Positions 1 through 7,837 are shown, counted from the first letter of the stretch. The stretch: 21,760 bases of DNA from Oscillospiraceae bacterium (GCA_016295145.1 JAEDLR010000036.1:1-21760); one strand, 5' to 3'. Translations and numbers: made by a program. Notes: generated by a model from the sequence alone, not told the origin.

Positions 1-113
1 TGACCTTTGGGAAATGACCAGTGCCCGCTGTTGATATGCTTAATCAGCAGGATCTCCACATTTCCGTGAAATCTTCGGTACACGATGGCGCCGCAGGATT
101 TTTCGTGCAGCAT
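1..113 (-). CDS. Nudix hydrolase, N-terminal part (cut by window edge)
   Basis: The first 37 codons of a minus-strand gene are visible. The protein begins MLHEKSCGAIVYR and reaches GHWSFPKG at the window edge. This is the lead-in seen in Nudix hydrolases of the diadenosine tetraphosphatase (asymmetrical Ap4A hydrolase) type, where a CGAI(V/I)(Y/F) strand is followed by HW(S/G)FPKGH just before the Nudix box. The catalytic box itself lies outside the window, so activity cannot be checked. The start at 113 is favoured by an AGAAAGGA ribosome site about 8 bases upstream. A strong promoter lies further upstream at 160-188. The gene is divergent from the DUF1015 gene. Family membership is fairly secure; the exact substrate is inferred. 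Confidence 0.75.
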   Translation of the reverse strand, partial: MLHEKSCGAIVYRRFHGNVEILLIKHINSGHWSFPKG

Positions 114-136
114 CTGGGGATTCCTTTCTTCATAAT

Positions 137-164
137 TTGATAGAGTTTCATTACCTTATATTAT
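137..164 (+). promoter_or_regulatory. Probable promoter for the DUF1015 gene, overlapping the divergent promoter
   Basis: On the plus strand TTGATA (137-142) and TATTAT (159-164) are separated by 16 bp. The -10 box occupies almost the same bases as the -10 box of the divergent Nudix promoter. It is weaker than the minus-strand promoter, so this call is tentative. Confidence 0.4.
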
Positions 165-188
165 AGCACATAGTTGCTTATTTGTAAA
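160..188 (-). promoter_or_regulatory. Sigma-A promoter for the Nudix gene
   Basis: On the minus strand the -35 box is TTTACA (183-188) and the -10 box is TATAAT (160-165), separated by 17 bp. Only one base differs from consensus. The predicted 5' leader to the Nudix start is about 40 nt. Confidence 0.75.
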
Positions 189-241
189 CCCTTTTTCGTA
201 TCGTAATTCACAGCGGCACAGACCGCAGAAAGGACAATACT

Positions 242-1537
242 ATGAAAAACAACCAAGCAACCGCACAAAAGACCGCTTTTTCCGCAGCGAATATTTTGTT
301 GCCCAAGAAAGAGCACCAATCCGAGGCATGGGCAGTTTGCGCCTGCGACCAGTACACCGGCGAGCCGGCTTATTGGGCAGAAACCGAGCGTCTGGTGGGT
401 GAAAAGCCCTCTACGCTGCGTCTGATTCTCCCCGAGCTCTACCTTGAGGAGAACGATGTAACCGAGCGCATTGCAGCCATTCAGCAAACCATGCGGCAGT
501 ATCTCATCGACGATATGTTTGATGAGTATCCTGCTGCCATGATCTATGTGGAACGTATCCAGAGCGATGGTTTATGCCGTGCAGGCCTGGTGGGCACTAT
601 TGATCTGGAGCAGTATAACTACGAGAAAGGTTCTATTTCGCCCGTACGTGCCACCGAAGCAACTGTTGCTGAGCGTATTCCTCCGCGTATGCGCATTCGC
701 AGCGGTGCCCCCATGGAACTGCCCCATATCATGATCCTGCTGGATGATGTAAAAAAGGCTGTCATCGAGCCTCTGGCAGAGAAAAAATCCTCCATGCAGA
801 TCGTATACGATACCAATCTGATGCAGGGCGGTGGCTCAATCAAGGGTTGGCTGGTGCCTGCCGATGAGCAAGCGCGGATTCTTGCCGCACTGGAGCAGTT
901 GGGTGATCCTGCTGTATTTGCCGAGAAGTATCATCTGCCGGAGGGTACTGCACCCCTCGTATATGCAATGGGCGATGGCAACCACTCTCTGGCAACCGCA
1001 AAGGCTTACTACGAGCAGTGGAAAGCCGCACATCCCAATGCAGATACCGCAAACTGTCTGCCCCGTTATGCACTGGTCGAGCTGGTGAATCTGCACAGCC
1101 CCGCATTGCAGTTTGAGGCGATCCACCGTATTCTCATGCAGATTGACCCGGAGGCACTGCTTGCCGATATGACCGCAGCACTGGATCTGCGCACTGATTC
1201 CGAGTCTGCACAGGCAATGGAGATCATTCTGAATGGCAAGATCACAAAGTATTTTATCCACAAGCCGACTTCTAATCTGACCGTGGGCAGCGTGCAGCAG
1301 TTCCTGGATGCATGGCTGAAAGAAAATGGCGGAAAAATCGACTACATTCACGGCGCAGATGTGGTGGCAAAACTTGCCGAGCAACCCAATACAATGGGGA
1401 TTCTGCTGCCCGATATGCGCAAATCCGAATTGTTCCCCACCGTGATCGCCGACGGCGCACTGCCCAGAAAAACCTTCTCTATGGGTCATGCCGCCGATAA
1501 GCGCTTCTACATGGAGTGCCGTAAAATCGAAGAATAA
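242..1537 (+). CDS. DUF1015 family protein
   Basis: A 431-residue soluble protein matching the DUF1015 family in length and landmarks. Its N-terminal segment has the PELYLEE-like pattern, and residues 244-250 read GDGNHSLA, the family's hallmark GDGNHS motif, followed by a helix beginning TAKAYYEQ. No signal peptide or membrane segment is visible. The biochemical role of the family is not established, although these genes are often found near serine-biosynthesis genes in other clostridia. No such neighbours exist here. The start is set by an AGAAAGGA ribosome site ending about 7 bases before the ATG. The gene is transcribed alone, divergent from the Nudix gene, and followed by a 15-bp hairpin at 1546-1580. 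Family call secure, function unknown. Confidence 0.85.
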   Translation: MKNNQATAQKTAFSAANILLPKKEHQSEAWAVCACDQYTGEPAYWAETERLVGEKPSTLRLILPELYLEENDVTERIAAIQQTMRQYLIDDMFDEYPAAMIYVERIQSDGLCRAGLVGTIDLEQYNYEKGSISPVRATEATVAERIPPRMRIRSGAPMELPHIMILLDDVKKAVIEPLAEKKSSMQIVYDTNLMQGGGSIKGWLVPADEQARILAALEQLGDPAVFAEKYHLPEGTAPLVYAMGDGNHSLATAKAYYEQWKAAHPNADTANCLPRYALVELVNLHSPALQFEAIHRILMQIDPEALLADMTAALDLRTDSESAQAMEIILNGKITKYFIHKPTSNLTVGSVQQFLDAWLKENGGKIDYIHGADVVAKLAEQPNTMGILLPDMRKSELFPTVIADGALPRKTFSMGHAADKRFYMECRKIEE

Positions 1538-1540
1538 AAC

Positions 1541-1580
1541 AAAAAAAGTAGTATATCTTATTCCATAAGATATACTACTT
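1541..1580 (-). terminator. Hairpin with U-tract in minus orientation
   Basis: A 15-bp perfect stem (1546-1560 with 1566-1580, loop TTCCA) is preceded on the plus strand by a run of A. Read on the minus strand this is a textbook intrinsic terminator with a U-tract. Read on the plus strand the stem is followed by TCGCGG, so it would stop the DUF1015 transcript poorly. The best-matched minus-strand transcript is one reading on from the nitroreductase gene, antisense to the acetyltransferase gene. Confidence 0.65.
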
Positions 1581-1595
1581 CGCGGATGATCCCTC

Positions 1596-1617
1596 CATGG
1601 TGATACCATGATACAAT
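1596..1617 (+). promoter_or_regulatory. Extended -10 promoter with dyad before the GNAT gene
   Basis: TACAAT at 1612-1617 is preceded by TG at 1609-1610, giving an extended -10 element. No convincing -35 box is seen. A dyad, CATGGT-GAT-ACCATG (1596-1610), abuts the -10 box and could be an operator. Tentative. Confidence 0.4.
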
Positions 1618-1644
1618 GCAATCTGGGAAAGGCAGGTACCCATT

Positions 1645-2079
1645 ATGCAGATCAGAGCAATGCAACAAAAAGATCAATCGGCGGTATTGCAGATGATGAA
1701 CGTGTTCTATCACTCACCTGCGGTGCACACCGACGGCTCTGCAGAAATTTTCCGCAACGATGTGGAAAACTGCCTCAAGGGAAGTCCCTATCTGGAGGGC
1801 TATGTGTTTGATGACGGCACAACACAAATGGGCTATGCCATGCTTGCAAAAAGCTTTTCCACCGAGTTCGGCAAGCCCTGCATCTGGATTGAGGACTTGT
1901 ATATCCAACCTGATTTTCGTGGGATGGGCATCGGGCAGCAGTTTTTGCAGTTCGTGACCGAGCAATACCCCGATGCCGTCATCCGTCTTGAGGTGGAAGA
2001 AGAAAACGAACGCGCTGTGTATGTGTACAAAAAGAGTGGCTTCGAGCCCTTGCCTTACATGGAAATGATCCGCAAGTAA
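1645..2079 (+). CDS. GNAT family N-acetyltransferase
   Basis: A 144-residue single-domain acetyltransferase of the Gcn5-related family, expected to transfer an acetyl group from acetyl-CoA to an amine. The acetyl-CoA binding motif A is clear at residues 82-102: strand IEDLYIQPDFR followed by the RGMGIG pyrophosphate loop (R92-G97). The C-terminal VYVYKKSGFEP pattern is the usual motif B, where N/Y residues help binding. The N-terminal half begins with IRAMQQKD, typical of the family's first strand and helix. The substrate cannot be told from sequence. A GGAAAGG ribosome site lies about 12 bases before the ATG. It converges on the nitroreductase gene with only 7 bp between stop codons. Confidence 0.88.
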   Translation: MQIRAMQQKDQSAVLQMMNVFYHSPAVHTDGSAEIFRNDVENCLKGSPYLEGYVFDDGTTQMGYAMLAKSFSTEFGKPCIWIEDLYIQPDFRGMGIGQQFLQFVTEQYPDAVIRLEVEEENERAVYVYKKSGFEPLPYMEMIRK

Positions 2080-2086
2080 CTGCGTT

Positions 2087-2710
2087 TTACACGATCGTCA
2101 GAATTTCTTCCATAGGCTTCATGCATTTTTGACGCGGTGTATAGGCTGGCTTGCCAATGGGTATCACGCTCAACAGCCGATGCTGCGGCGGCACATCAAA
2201 CAGCGCAGAGATCTCCTGCTCTGCCACCACAGGGTCATTCATCCAGCAGCCGCCAAGCCCCATATGCTCCGCCATCAGCAGCAGGTTTTCCACCGCTGCC
2301 CCCACGGAAAGCAAATCCGGGCTGCCCAGTGCTGCAAGCATCGCTTTCCGGTCGATACCCTTGGCGGAATAGCATTCCGTCACCCGTGGGTCATGGTACT
2401 GCATCTCCGTCAGATACGCCAGAATCACCAGCGGCGCGTTTTGAAAAAAGGTTGTCTGCTTGATACGCCCATTGAGAAATGACTCCTCTTTGCCCTCATA
2501 AAACCGCCGCACACCTTTTTCTACCGCATGGGAAAGTGCCTTGATCTGTTCGGGACTGCGCACCGCAATGAACCGCCAGCACTGACTGTTGCATCCACTG
2601 GGTGCGGTAACTGCAGCGGCAATTAGCTGTGTGATCTGCGCATCGGTGACGATATCCGGCAAAAATTTGCGTATGCTGCGCCGCGATGCAAGCAATGCCT
2701 GAAAATTCAT
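2087..2710 (-). CDS. Nitroreductase family protein
   Basis: A 207-residue FMN-dependent nitroreductase-fold protein. The N-terminus carries the RRSIRKF motif (R10-F16) that contacts FMN phosphate, then the APSGCNSQCWRF segment (residues 36-47) in the position of the family's PSxxNxQPW motif, and a later LLMAEHMGLGGCWMN block that completes the flavin site. The proline usual in QPW is a cysteine here. Members reduce nitro groups, quinones or other electron acceptors with NAD(P)H; the real substrate is unknown. The ribosome site GGAGGG lies about 7 bases before the start. No separate promoter is visible between it and the esterase gene 87 bp upstream, so it may be expressed by read-through of the terminator at 2752-2799. 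Confidence 0.88.
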   Translation of the reverse strand: MNFQALLASRRSIRKFLPDIVTDAQITQLIAAAVTAPSGCNSQCWRFIAVRSPEQIKALSHAVEKGVRRFYEGKEESFLNGRIKQTTFFQNAPLVILAYLTEMQYHDPRVTECYSAKGIDRKAMLAALGSPDLLSVGAAVENLLLMAEHMGLGGCWMNDPVVAEQEISALFDVPPQHRLLSVIPIGKPAYTPRQKCMKPMEEILTIV

Positions 2711-2751
2711 CTACTATCCCTCCGATTTCTTTCCCTTCAGGCGACATCATC

Positions 2752-2799
2752 AAAAAAAAACGATCCTTGTATCCTACAACGATACAAGGATCTTTTTTT
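2752..2799 (-). terminator. Bidirectional intrinsic terminator after the esterase gene
   Basis: A 12-bp perfect stem (GATCCTTGTATC at 2762-2773 with 2781-2792) encloses a 7-nt loop. It is flanked by nine A (2752-2760) and seven T (2793-2799), so a U-tract follows the hairpin in either direction. The esterase stop codon lies within the flanking T run at 2798-2800, making this its terminator. Confidence 0.9.
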
Positions 2800-3703
2800 A
2801 TCCTTTGAAAAACGCAACTTCATCTGCATTGCACTGCAAGCCCTCATCGCTGCGCAAATTTAGATGGAATACATGACCGTTTTCGGGATTGTCCTGTCCG
2901 TATTCGCGGTAGATATGCGTATGCTGAAGCGCAGAAAGCCGCTGATGCAAGATACGGGATTCCGTCAGCAAGTTGTCATTTACGCTTGCCATGACAAAAC
3001 ACTGCGGGAACTGCGGCGTTAAATAATCCAGCACGGCAAACAGACTATGCACAAGAGCATCATCTGCATCATCCGGCAGATACCACGAAACGATTTCATC
3101 TGTGCGGTCGCCCTTTGCATGATACGCGCCGCAATTCAGTGCAAGCTTGCTCGGCACGGGATAATTCCCGTTACATAGCGTTGTAAACAGCCCACGATAC
3201 GCCGCATTGGTGACAAATACCGCATACTGTGCCGTGAGCTGCGCACCTGCGGAATCACCCACCATATACAAACGGGAAAGATCCAGTTGCAGCCGAGGGG
3301 CATTTTCCGCCAGATATTCCATCAGGGCGCAGACATCGGCAAAAGCGGCAGGATATTTATGCTCTGGTGCGAGACGGTAGTTGAAATTAACCACGGCAAA
3401 GCCCTGCGCCGCCAGATACTGCCCATAGGGTGCATAAAGCTGTTTATCGCCATAAAACCATCCGCCGCCATGGACATTCACAATGACGGGGTACAGCCCT
3501 TCTGTATGCCCCTTAGGATAGTACACATCCGCCAACTGCCAGATCGCATCCTCAGGGGTGGAAGCCGCCTGATATCTGAGGTCGGTAAGCTTTACCACAT
3601 CCACTCGCTGCATCAGCCCTTCGTCGCGCTTTCTGTCACTTGCCGCCCACGCCGCGCGCAATGCATTTGCAGCCTGCAGCTGCGTCTCAAAATTAGATTC
3701 CAT
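2798..3703 (-). CDS. Alpha/beta hydrolase, HSL-type esterase
   Basis: A 301-residue cytoplasmic alpha/beta-hydrolase of the hormone-sensitive-lipase (bacterial esterase) group, which hydrolyses carboxyl esters. The oxyanion-hole motif HGGGW is at residues 78-82, and the nucleophile elbow GDSAG is at 149-153 with Ser151. A likely acid is Asp243 in the VND segment, and the catalytic His is H277 or H280 in the C-terminal GHVFH stretch. NYRLAPEH (108-115) is another group signature. The frame is open upstream to 3820, but the ATG at 3703 is preferred because GGAG lies nine bases upstream and because the promoter at 3740-3768 would exclude a longer start. No signal peptide. The natural substrate is unknown. 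Confidence 0.88.
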   Translation of the reverse strand: MESNFETQLQAANALRAAWAASDRKRDEGLMQRVDVVKLTDLRYQAASTPEDAIWQLADVYYPKGHTEGLYPVIVNVHGGGWFYGDKQLYAPYGQYLAAQGFAVVNFNYRLAPEHKYPAAFADVCALMEYLAENAPRLQLDLSRLYMVGDSAGAQLTAQYAVFVTNAAYRGLFTTLCNGNYPVPSKLALNCGAYHAKGDRTDEIVSWYLPDDADDALVHSLFAVLDYLTPQFPQCFVMASVNDNLLTESRILHQRLSALQHTHIYREYGQDNPENGHVFHLNLRSDEGLQCNADEVAFFKG

Positions 3704-3739
3704 TCCTGCACACTCCATTTCATTCCAGATTATGATCTC

Positions 3740-3768
3740 ATTGTAGCATATTTCCCACGGAAATGCAA
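3740..3768 (-). promoter_or_regulatory. Sigma-A promoter for the esterase gene
   Basis: On the minus strand TTGCAT (3763-3768) and TACAAT (3740-3745) are separated by 17 bp. This places transcription start about 30 bases before the chosen start codon. Confidence 0.7.
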
Positions 3769-3792
3769 GCCGCAGGATATGATACATCAAAC

Positions 3793-3829
3793 AAAAAACC
3801 TCCGCAGATACCGCATCCACGGAGGTTTT
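3793..3829 (-). terminator. Intrinsic terminator of nifJ
   Basis: A 10-bp stem (3795-3804 with 3820-3829; core CCTCCG/CGGAGG) with a 15-nt loop is followed on the minus strand by a run of U (A3793-3798 on the plus strand). It lies 30 bp past the nifJ stop and just upstream of the esterase promoter. Confidence 0.85.
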
Positions 3830-3859
3830 GTTTCTGCACTATTTGCCTTGGCTTGGCAA

Positions 3860-6800
3860 TTACTTGCCTGCCAGAGCAGTCAGGTAAGCGTAACGATCGT
3901 TTGCAGTCTTCTCAGCCTGTGCAAACAACTCCTTCGCACGCTCGGGGAAGGAACGAGTCAGTGCGCTGTAACGAGCCTCGCCCATGATGAAGTCCTGATA
4001 AGAAGTGGTGGGAGCCTTGGAATCCAGGGTGAAAGGATTCTTGCCCTGCTCAACCAGTCTGGGATCATAGCGGAAGTTGTTCCAGTAGCCGCACTCAACA
4101 GCACGCTGCATTTCCTTCTGGCAGTTCTGCATACCGCCCTTGATGGAGTGCATCTCGCAGGGAGCGTAGCCGATGATGAGAGACGGGCCGTGATAAGACT
4201 CTGCCTCCTTGATCGCCTTCAGGGTCTGATTCATGTCAGCACCCATAGCGATCTGTGCAACATAGATATAGCCATAGCTCATGGCAATATCTGCCAGACG
4301 CTTCTTTGCGATTGCCTTACCTGCAGCAGCAAACTGTGCAACCTGACCGATGTTGGAAGCCTTGGAAGCCTGACCGCCGGTATTGGAGTAAACCTCGGTA
4401 TCGAATACCATGACATTGACGTCCTCACCAGTTGCCAGAACATGATCCAGACCGCCAAAGCCGATATCGTACGCCCAGCCGTCGCCGCCGAAGATCCAGA
4501 CGGACTTCTTGGAGAGATATTCGCGGTTCTCGTAGATATCTGCGCAGTTCTCGCACTGATCAGCAACCTTTGCAACCTCAGCGATCAGAGCCTCGGTAGC
4601 AGCACCATTGGTCTCGCCGTCATTGACGGTATCCAGATACTTCTGTGCGGCAGCCTTCAGCTCAGCAGAAGCAGCCTCAGCATCGAGAATGTTCTTGACC
4701 TTTTCGATCAGACGTGCACGGATTGCCTTCTGACCCAGATACATACCCAGACCGTGCTCGGCGTTGTCCTCAAACAGGGAGTTTGCCCATGCGGGACCTC
4801 TGCCGTTGGCATCGGTGGTGTAAGGAGAGGTTGCAGCGGGGCCGCCCCAGATAGAGGAACAACCGGTTGCGTTGGAGATATACATTCTGTCGCCGAACAA
4901 CTGCGTGATCAGGCGAGCGTAAGAGGTTTCGGCACAACCTGCGCAGGAGCCGGAGAACTCCAGCAGAGGCTTCTTGTACTGGCTGCTGATCACGGTAGCA
5001 TTGGTAGCAACCTCAGGCTTCTCGGAAACCTTAGCAACACAGTAATCGAATGCAGCCTGCTGTGCTTCCTGGGACTCTCTGCTGACCATCTTCAGGGAGT
5101 TGGTGGGGCAGACGCCAACGCAGACGCCGCAGCCCATACAATCCATGGGAGAGATCGCCAGAGTGTACTTGTATTCGGTCTTGACGATGGGCTTCTCAGC
5201 CAGCTTGGTAACCGCAGGCGCATTTGCAGCCTCGTCAGCGTTCAGAGCAAAGGGACGAATGGTTGCGTGAGGACATACAAAGGAGCAACGGTTGCACTTT
5301 GCACAGGTGGAAGGCTCCCACTCAGGTACCATTACTGCAACGCCGCGCTTCTCGTATGCGGAAGCACCCTGTTCAAAGGTACCGTCAGCGTGATCTACGA
5401 AAGCGGAAACAGGCAGTGCGTCGCCGTCCATCTTGCCAACAGGATTCATGATGCCGTTGACCATCTTGACCAGCTTTGCAGGGCCGTTCTCGTTGGCAGC
5501 AACAGGCTCATCCACAGCGTTCGCCCATTCAGCAGGAACATCGACCTTGACAAAAGCGGTTGCGCCTGCGTCAATTGCCTTCTCGTTCATCTGAACGATC
5601 TCGATGCCCTTCTTCATGAACTTCTGTGCCTTTTCCTTCATGTAGCCAATGGCTTCCTCAGCAGGCAGAACCTTGGAGAGGGCGAAGAAAGCAGACTGCA
5701 AAACGGTGTTGGTACGCTTGCCCAGACCGATCTCGGCAGCAATATCAATTGCATTCACGATATACAACTGAATGTTGTTCTTTGCGATATAACGCTTTGC
5801 CTCAGCATTCAGGTGCTGAGAGAGTTCCTCGGCAGTCCACTGGCAGTTAATCAGGAACACGCCGCCGGGCTTAACATCGTTGACCATCTTATATCCCTTC
5901 AGAACATAGGAGGGGTTATGGCAGGCAACGAAGTCCGCCTTGTTGATATAATAGGGGCTCTTGATGGGCTTGTCACCGAAGCGCAGGTGGGAGATGGTGA
6001 TACCGCCGGTCTTCTTGGAGTCATACTGGAAGTATGCCTGCACGAACTTATCGGTGTGGTCGCCGATGATCTTGATGGAGTCCTTGTTTGCACCGACGGT
6101 ACCGTCGCCGCCCAGACCCCAGAACTTGCACTCGATGGTACCTTCTGCTGCGGTGTTGGGTGCCTCGGTCTCGGGCAGAGACAGCATGGTCACATCATCG
6201 TTGATGCCGATGGTGAACTGTGCCTTGGGTGCATCCTTAGCCAGTTCTGCAAATACTGCAAACACGCTTGCAGGAGGAGTATCCTTGGAGCCCAGACCGT
6301 AGCGGCCGCCAACGACCTTGACTTCCTTGCCGGCTGCTGCCAGAGCTGCAACGGCATCCAGATACAGAGGCTCGCCCAGTGCGCCGGGCTCCTTGGTTCT
6401 GTCAAGAACAGCGACCTTCTTAACGGTTGCAGGCAGTGCAGCAACGAATTTTTCTGCTGCAAAAGGACGGTACAGGCGAACCTTTACCAGACCGACCTTC
6501 TCGCCGTGGGCGTTGAGGTAGTCAATTACTTCCTCTGCCACATCGCAGATAGAACCCATTGCAACGATCACACGATCGGCATCCTCTGCGCCGTAGTAGT
6601 TGAACAGCTGATAGTTGGTGCCCAGCTTCTCGTTGACCTTGCCCATGTACTCCTCAACAATGCCGGGAACTGCATTGTAGTATGCGTTGCAAGCCTCGCG
6701 GTGCTGGAAGAAGATATCGCCATTCTCGTGAGAACCGCGCATAGTGGGGTGATCAGGGTTCAAAGCGCGCTTACGGAATGCCTTAACAGCATCCATATCG

Positions 6801-7393
6801 GTCATTTCCTTCAGGTCTTCGTAATCCCAAACCTGGATCTTCTGCAGCTCGTGAGAGGTGCGGAAGCCATCAAAGAAGTTGATGAAAGGAACGCGGCTCT
6901 TAATCGTAGCCAGATGCGCAACAGCAGCCAGATCCATAACCTCCTGCGGGTTGGTCTCAGCCAGCATTGCAAAACCGGTCTGACGGCAAGCGTAGACATC
7001 GGAGTGATCGCCAAAGATATTCAGAGCGTGAGATGCAACGCAGCGTGCGGAAACATGGAACACGCTGGGCAGCAGCTCACCGGCAATCTTATACATATTG
7101 GGGATCATCAGGAGCAGACCCTGAGATGCGGTGTAGGTAGTGGTCAAAGCGCCTGCGTTCAGAGAGCCGTGAACGGTACCTGCTGCGCCTGCCTCAGACT
7201 GCATCTCCTCAACCTGAACGGTGGTGCCGAAGATGTTCTTCACACCCTGTGCAGACCACTGGTCAACATAGTCTGCCATGGGGCTGGAAGGCGTGATCGG
7301 GTAAATACCGGCGACTTCCGTGAAGGCATAGGACACATACGCTGCAGCGTTATTGCCGTCCATGGTCTTCTTCTTGCGAGTAATAGGTGCCAT
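3860..7393 (-). CDS. nifJ: Pyruvate:ferredoxin (flavodoxin) oxidoreductase, single-chain
   Basis: This 1177-residue protein oxidises pyruvate and CoA to acetyl-CoA and CO2 and passes electrons to ferredoxin, the central step of anaerobic pyruvate use. Length and domain order match the single-chain enzyme. The N-terminal domain contains AGIYPITPSSPMAD. Two 4Fe-4S motifs are CAKCNRCSFVCPH (from C697) and CMGCGVCVGVCPT (from C752). The C-terminal domain has GSCAGCAET, whose cysteines help bind the proximal cluster, and a thiamine diphosphate motif starting GGDGWAYDIG near residue 970 and ending in YSNTGG. The start at 7393 is chosen for its AGGAGG site; upstream codons in the frame lie in the leader. 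Strongly biased codon use fits high expression. It is monocistronic, with its own promoter and terminator. Confidence 0.97.
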   Translation of the reverse strand: MAPITRKKKTMDGNNAAAYVSYAFTEVAGIYPITPSSPMADYVDQWSAQGVKNIFGTTVQVEEMQSEAGAAGTVHGSLNAGALTTTYTASQGLLLMIPNMYKIAGELLPSVFHVSARCVASHALNIFGDHSDVYACRQTGFAMLAETNPQEVMDLAAVAHLATIKSRVPFINFFDGFRTSHELQKIQVWDYEDLKEMTDMDAVKAFRKRALNPDHPTMRGSHENGDIFFQHREACNAYYNAVPGIVEEYMGKVNEKLGTNYQLFNYYGAEDADRVIVAMGSICDVAEEVIDYLNAHGEKVGLVKVRLYRPFAAEKFVAALPATVKKVAVLDRTKEPGALGEPLYLDAVAALAAAGKEVKVVGGRYGLGSKDTPPASVFAVFAELAKDAPKAQFTIGINDDVTMLSLPETEAPNTAAEGTIECKFWGLGGDGTVGANKDSIKIIGDHTDKFVQAYFQYDSKKTGGITISHLRFGDKPIKSPYYINKADFVACHNPSYVLKGYKMVNDVKPGGVFLINCQWTAEELSQHLNAEAKRYIAKNNIQLYIVNAIDIAAEIGLGKRTNTVLQSAFFALSKVLPAEEAIGYMKEKAQKFMKKGIEIVQMNEKAIDAGATAFVKVDVPAEWANAVDEPVAANENGPAKLVKMVNGIMNPVGKMDGDALPVSAFVDHADGTFEQGASAYEKRGVAVMVPEWEPSTCAKCNRCSFVCPHATIRPFALNADEAANAPAVTKLAEKPIVKTEYKYTLAISPMDCMGCGVCVGVCPTNSLKMVSRESQEAQQAAFDYCVAKVSEKPEVATNATVISSQYKKPLLEFSGSCAGCAETSYARLITQLFGDRMYISNATGCSSIWGGPAATSPYTTDANGRGPAWANSLFEDNAEHGLGMYLGQKAIRARLIEKVKNILDAEAASAELKAAAQKYLDTVNDGETNGAATEALIAEVAKVADQCENCADIYENREYLSKKSVWIFGGDGWAYDIGFGGLDHVLATGEDVNVMVFDTEVYSNTGGQASKASNIGQVAQFAAAGKAIAKKRLADIAMSYGYIYVAQIAMGADMNQTLKAIKEAESYHGPSLIIGYAPCEMHSIKGGMQNCQKEMQRAVECGYWNNFRYDPRLVEQGKNPFTLDSKAPTTSYQDFIMGEARYSALTRSFPERAKELFAQAEKTANDRYAYLTALAGK

Positions 7394-7509
7394 GAGAAAA
7401 AATCCTCCTAACAGAATATTATAGTATGGGGCCTGCGACATCCGTTTGCGGCAGCCAATACACACAAAAAGCGCCACACTTTGATGTATACGCAGAACTT
7501 CACGCATCC

Positions 7510-7538
7510 ATTATAACACATTCCGCGCAACTTGTAAA
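7510..7538 (-). promoter_or_regulatory. Strong sigma-A promoter for nifJ
   Basis: On the minus strand TTTACA (7533-7538) and TATAAT (7510-7515) are spaced by 17 bp. The predicted leader is about 110 nt, ending in the AGGAGG site. No clear regulator site or riboswitch was recognised in the leader. Confidence 0.8.
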
Positions 7539-7693
7539 GAGAGTTGCTCGAATTTTAACGAATTTTCCAACAGATATTCACATTTTGTCTGTGCATTCTC
7601 GTGAGGCGACGTAAGATATGCCAATTTTTTCCGTGTATTTTTATGCAGTTTGACGAAAATCGAAAATCAAAATGACAAAATGCAAAAAAACGG

Positions 7694-7722
7694 TTGACGA
7701 AACGGTGATATTGTTGTATAAT
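7694..7722 (+). promoter_or_regulatory. Strong sigma-A promoter upstream of the short RNA and membrane-protein operon
   Basis: TTGACG (7694-7699) and TATAAT (7717-7722) are separated by 17 bp, with an A/T-rich upstream stretch (about 7660-7690) resembling an UP element. Predicted start of transcription is about 7729. The 155 bp between this and the divergent nifJ promoter hold no gene I can support. Confidence 0.8.
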
Positions 7723-7728
7723 GATGAT

Positions 7729-7837
7729 GGTGTAAGTAGCAGTATTTACACTCGTTTTGTTGTCTCCTTTCTTTTGTTCTACACACATTGATTTCATCTT
7801 ATTTTGCAAGACAGGGTACTTAAATCCTGTCTTTTTT
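7729..7837 (+). ncRNA. Candidate small RNA or attenuated leader
   Basis: A strong promoter and a Rho-independent terminator bracket about 108 nt with no convincing ORF. The predicted RNA starts with a 9-bp hairpin with a GCAG loop (7730-7751), continues with an unstructured pyrimidine stretch (about 7752-7800) and ends with the terminator hairpin at 7808-7833. The pyrimidine stretch contains TCTCCTTTCTTTT (7763-7775), the reverse complement of a strong ribosome binding site. Hairpin, single-stranded CU-rich seed, terminator is the layout of many Firmicute regulatory RNAs. The alternative is a leader whose terminator attenuates the downstream operon, whose first start codon lies 88 bases beyond. 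No known RNA family was recognised. Confidence 0.5.
7808..7837 (+). terminator. Intrinsic terminator inside the leader of the membrane operon
   Basis: An 8-bp stem (AAGACAGG 7808-7815 with CCTGTCTT 7826-7833) with a 10-nt loop is followed by a T run to 7837. It sits between the promoter at 7694 and the gene at 7925, so it would stop or attenuate transcription before the operon. Confidence 0.75.

Noticed and set aside
836..1621. 261-codon minus-strand ORF opposite the DUF1015 gene
   Set aside because: Shadow of a well-supported gene; Cys/His-rich translation, no ribosome site, and it starts beyond the hairpin at 1546-1580.
3287..7411. A 1374-codon ORF on the plus strand opposite nifJ
   Set aside because: It is a mirror ORF created by the strong codon bias of nifJ. 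Its translation is low-complexity and rich in Cys, Leu and Ile, lacks a ribosome site, and runs through the esterase promoter and the nifJ terminator.
7418..7423. A second TATAAT close to the nifJ start
   Set aside because: The bases 17 bp upstream on the minus strand read AACGGA, with no -35 or extended -10 element, and the resulting leader would cut into the ribosome site.
7555..7809. 84-codon minus-strand ORF between nifJ and the membrane operon
   Set aside because: It spans two promoter regions, has no ribosome site, and its composition is that of AT-rich intergenic DNA.
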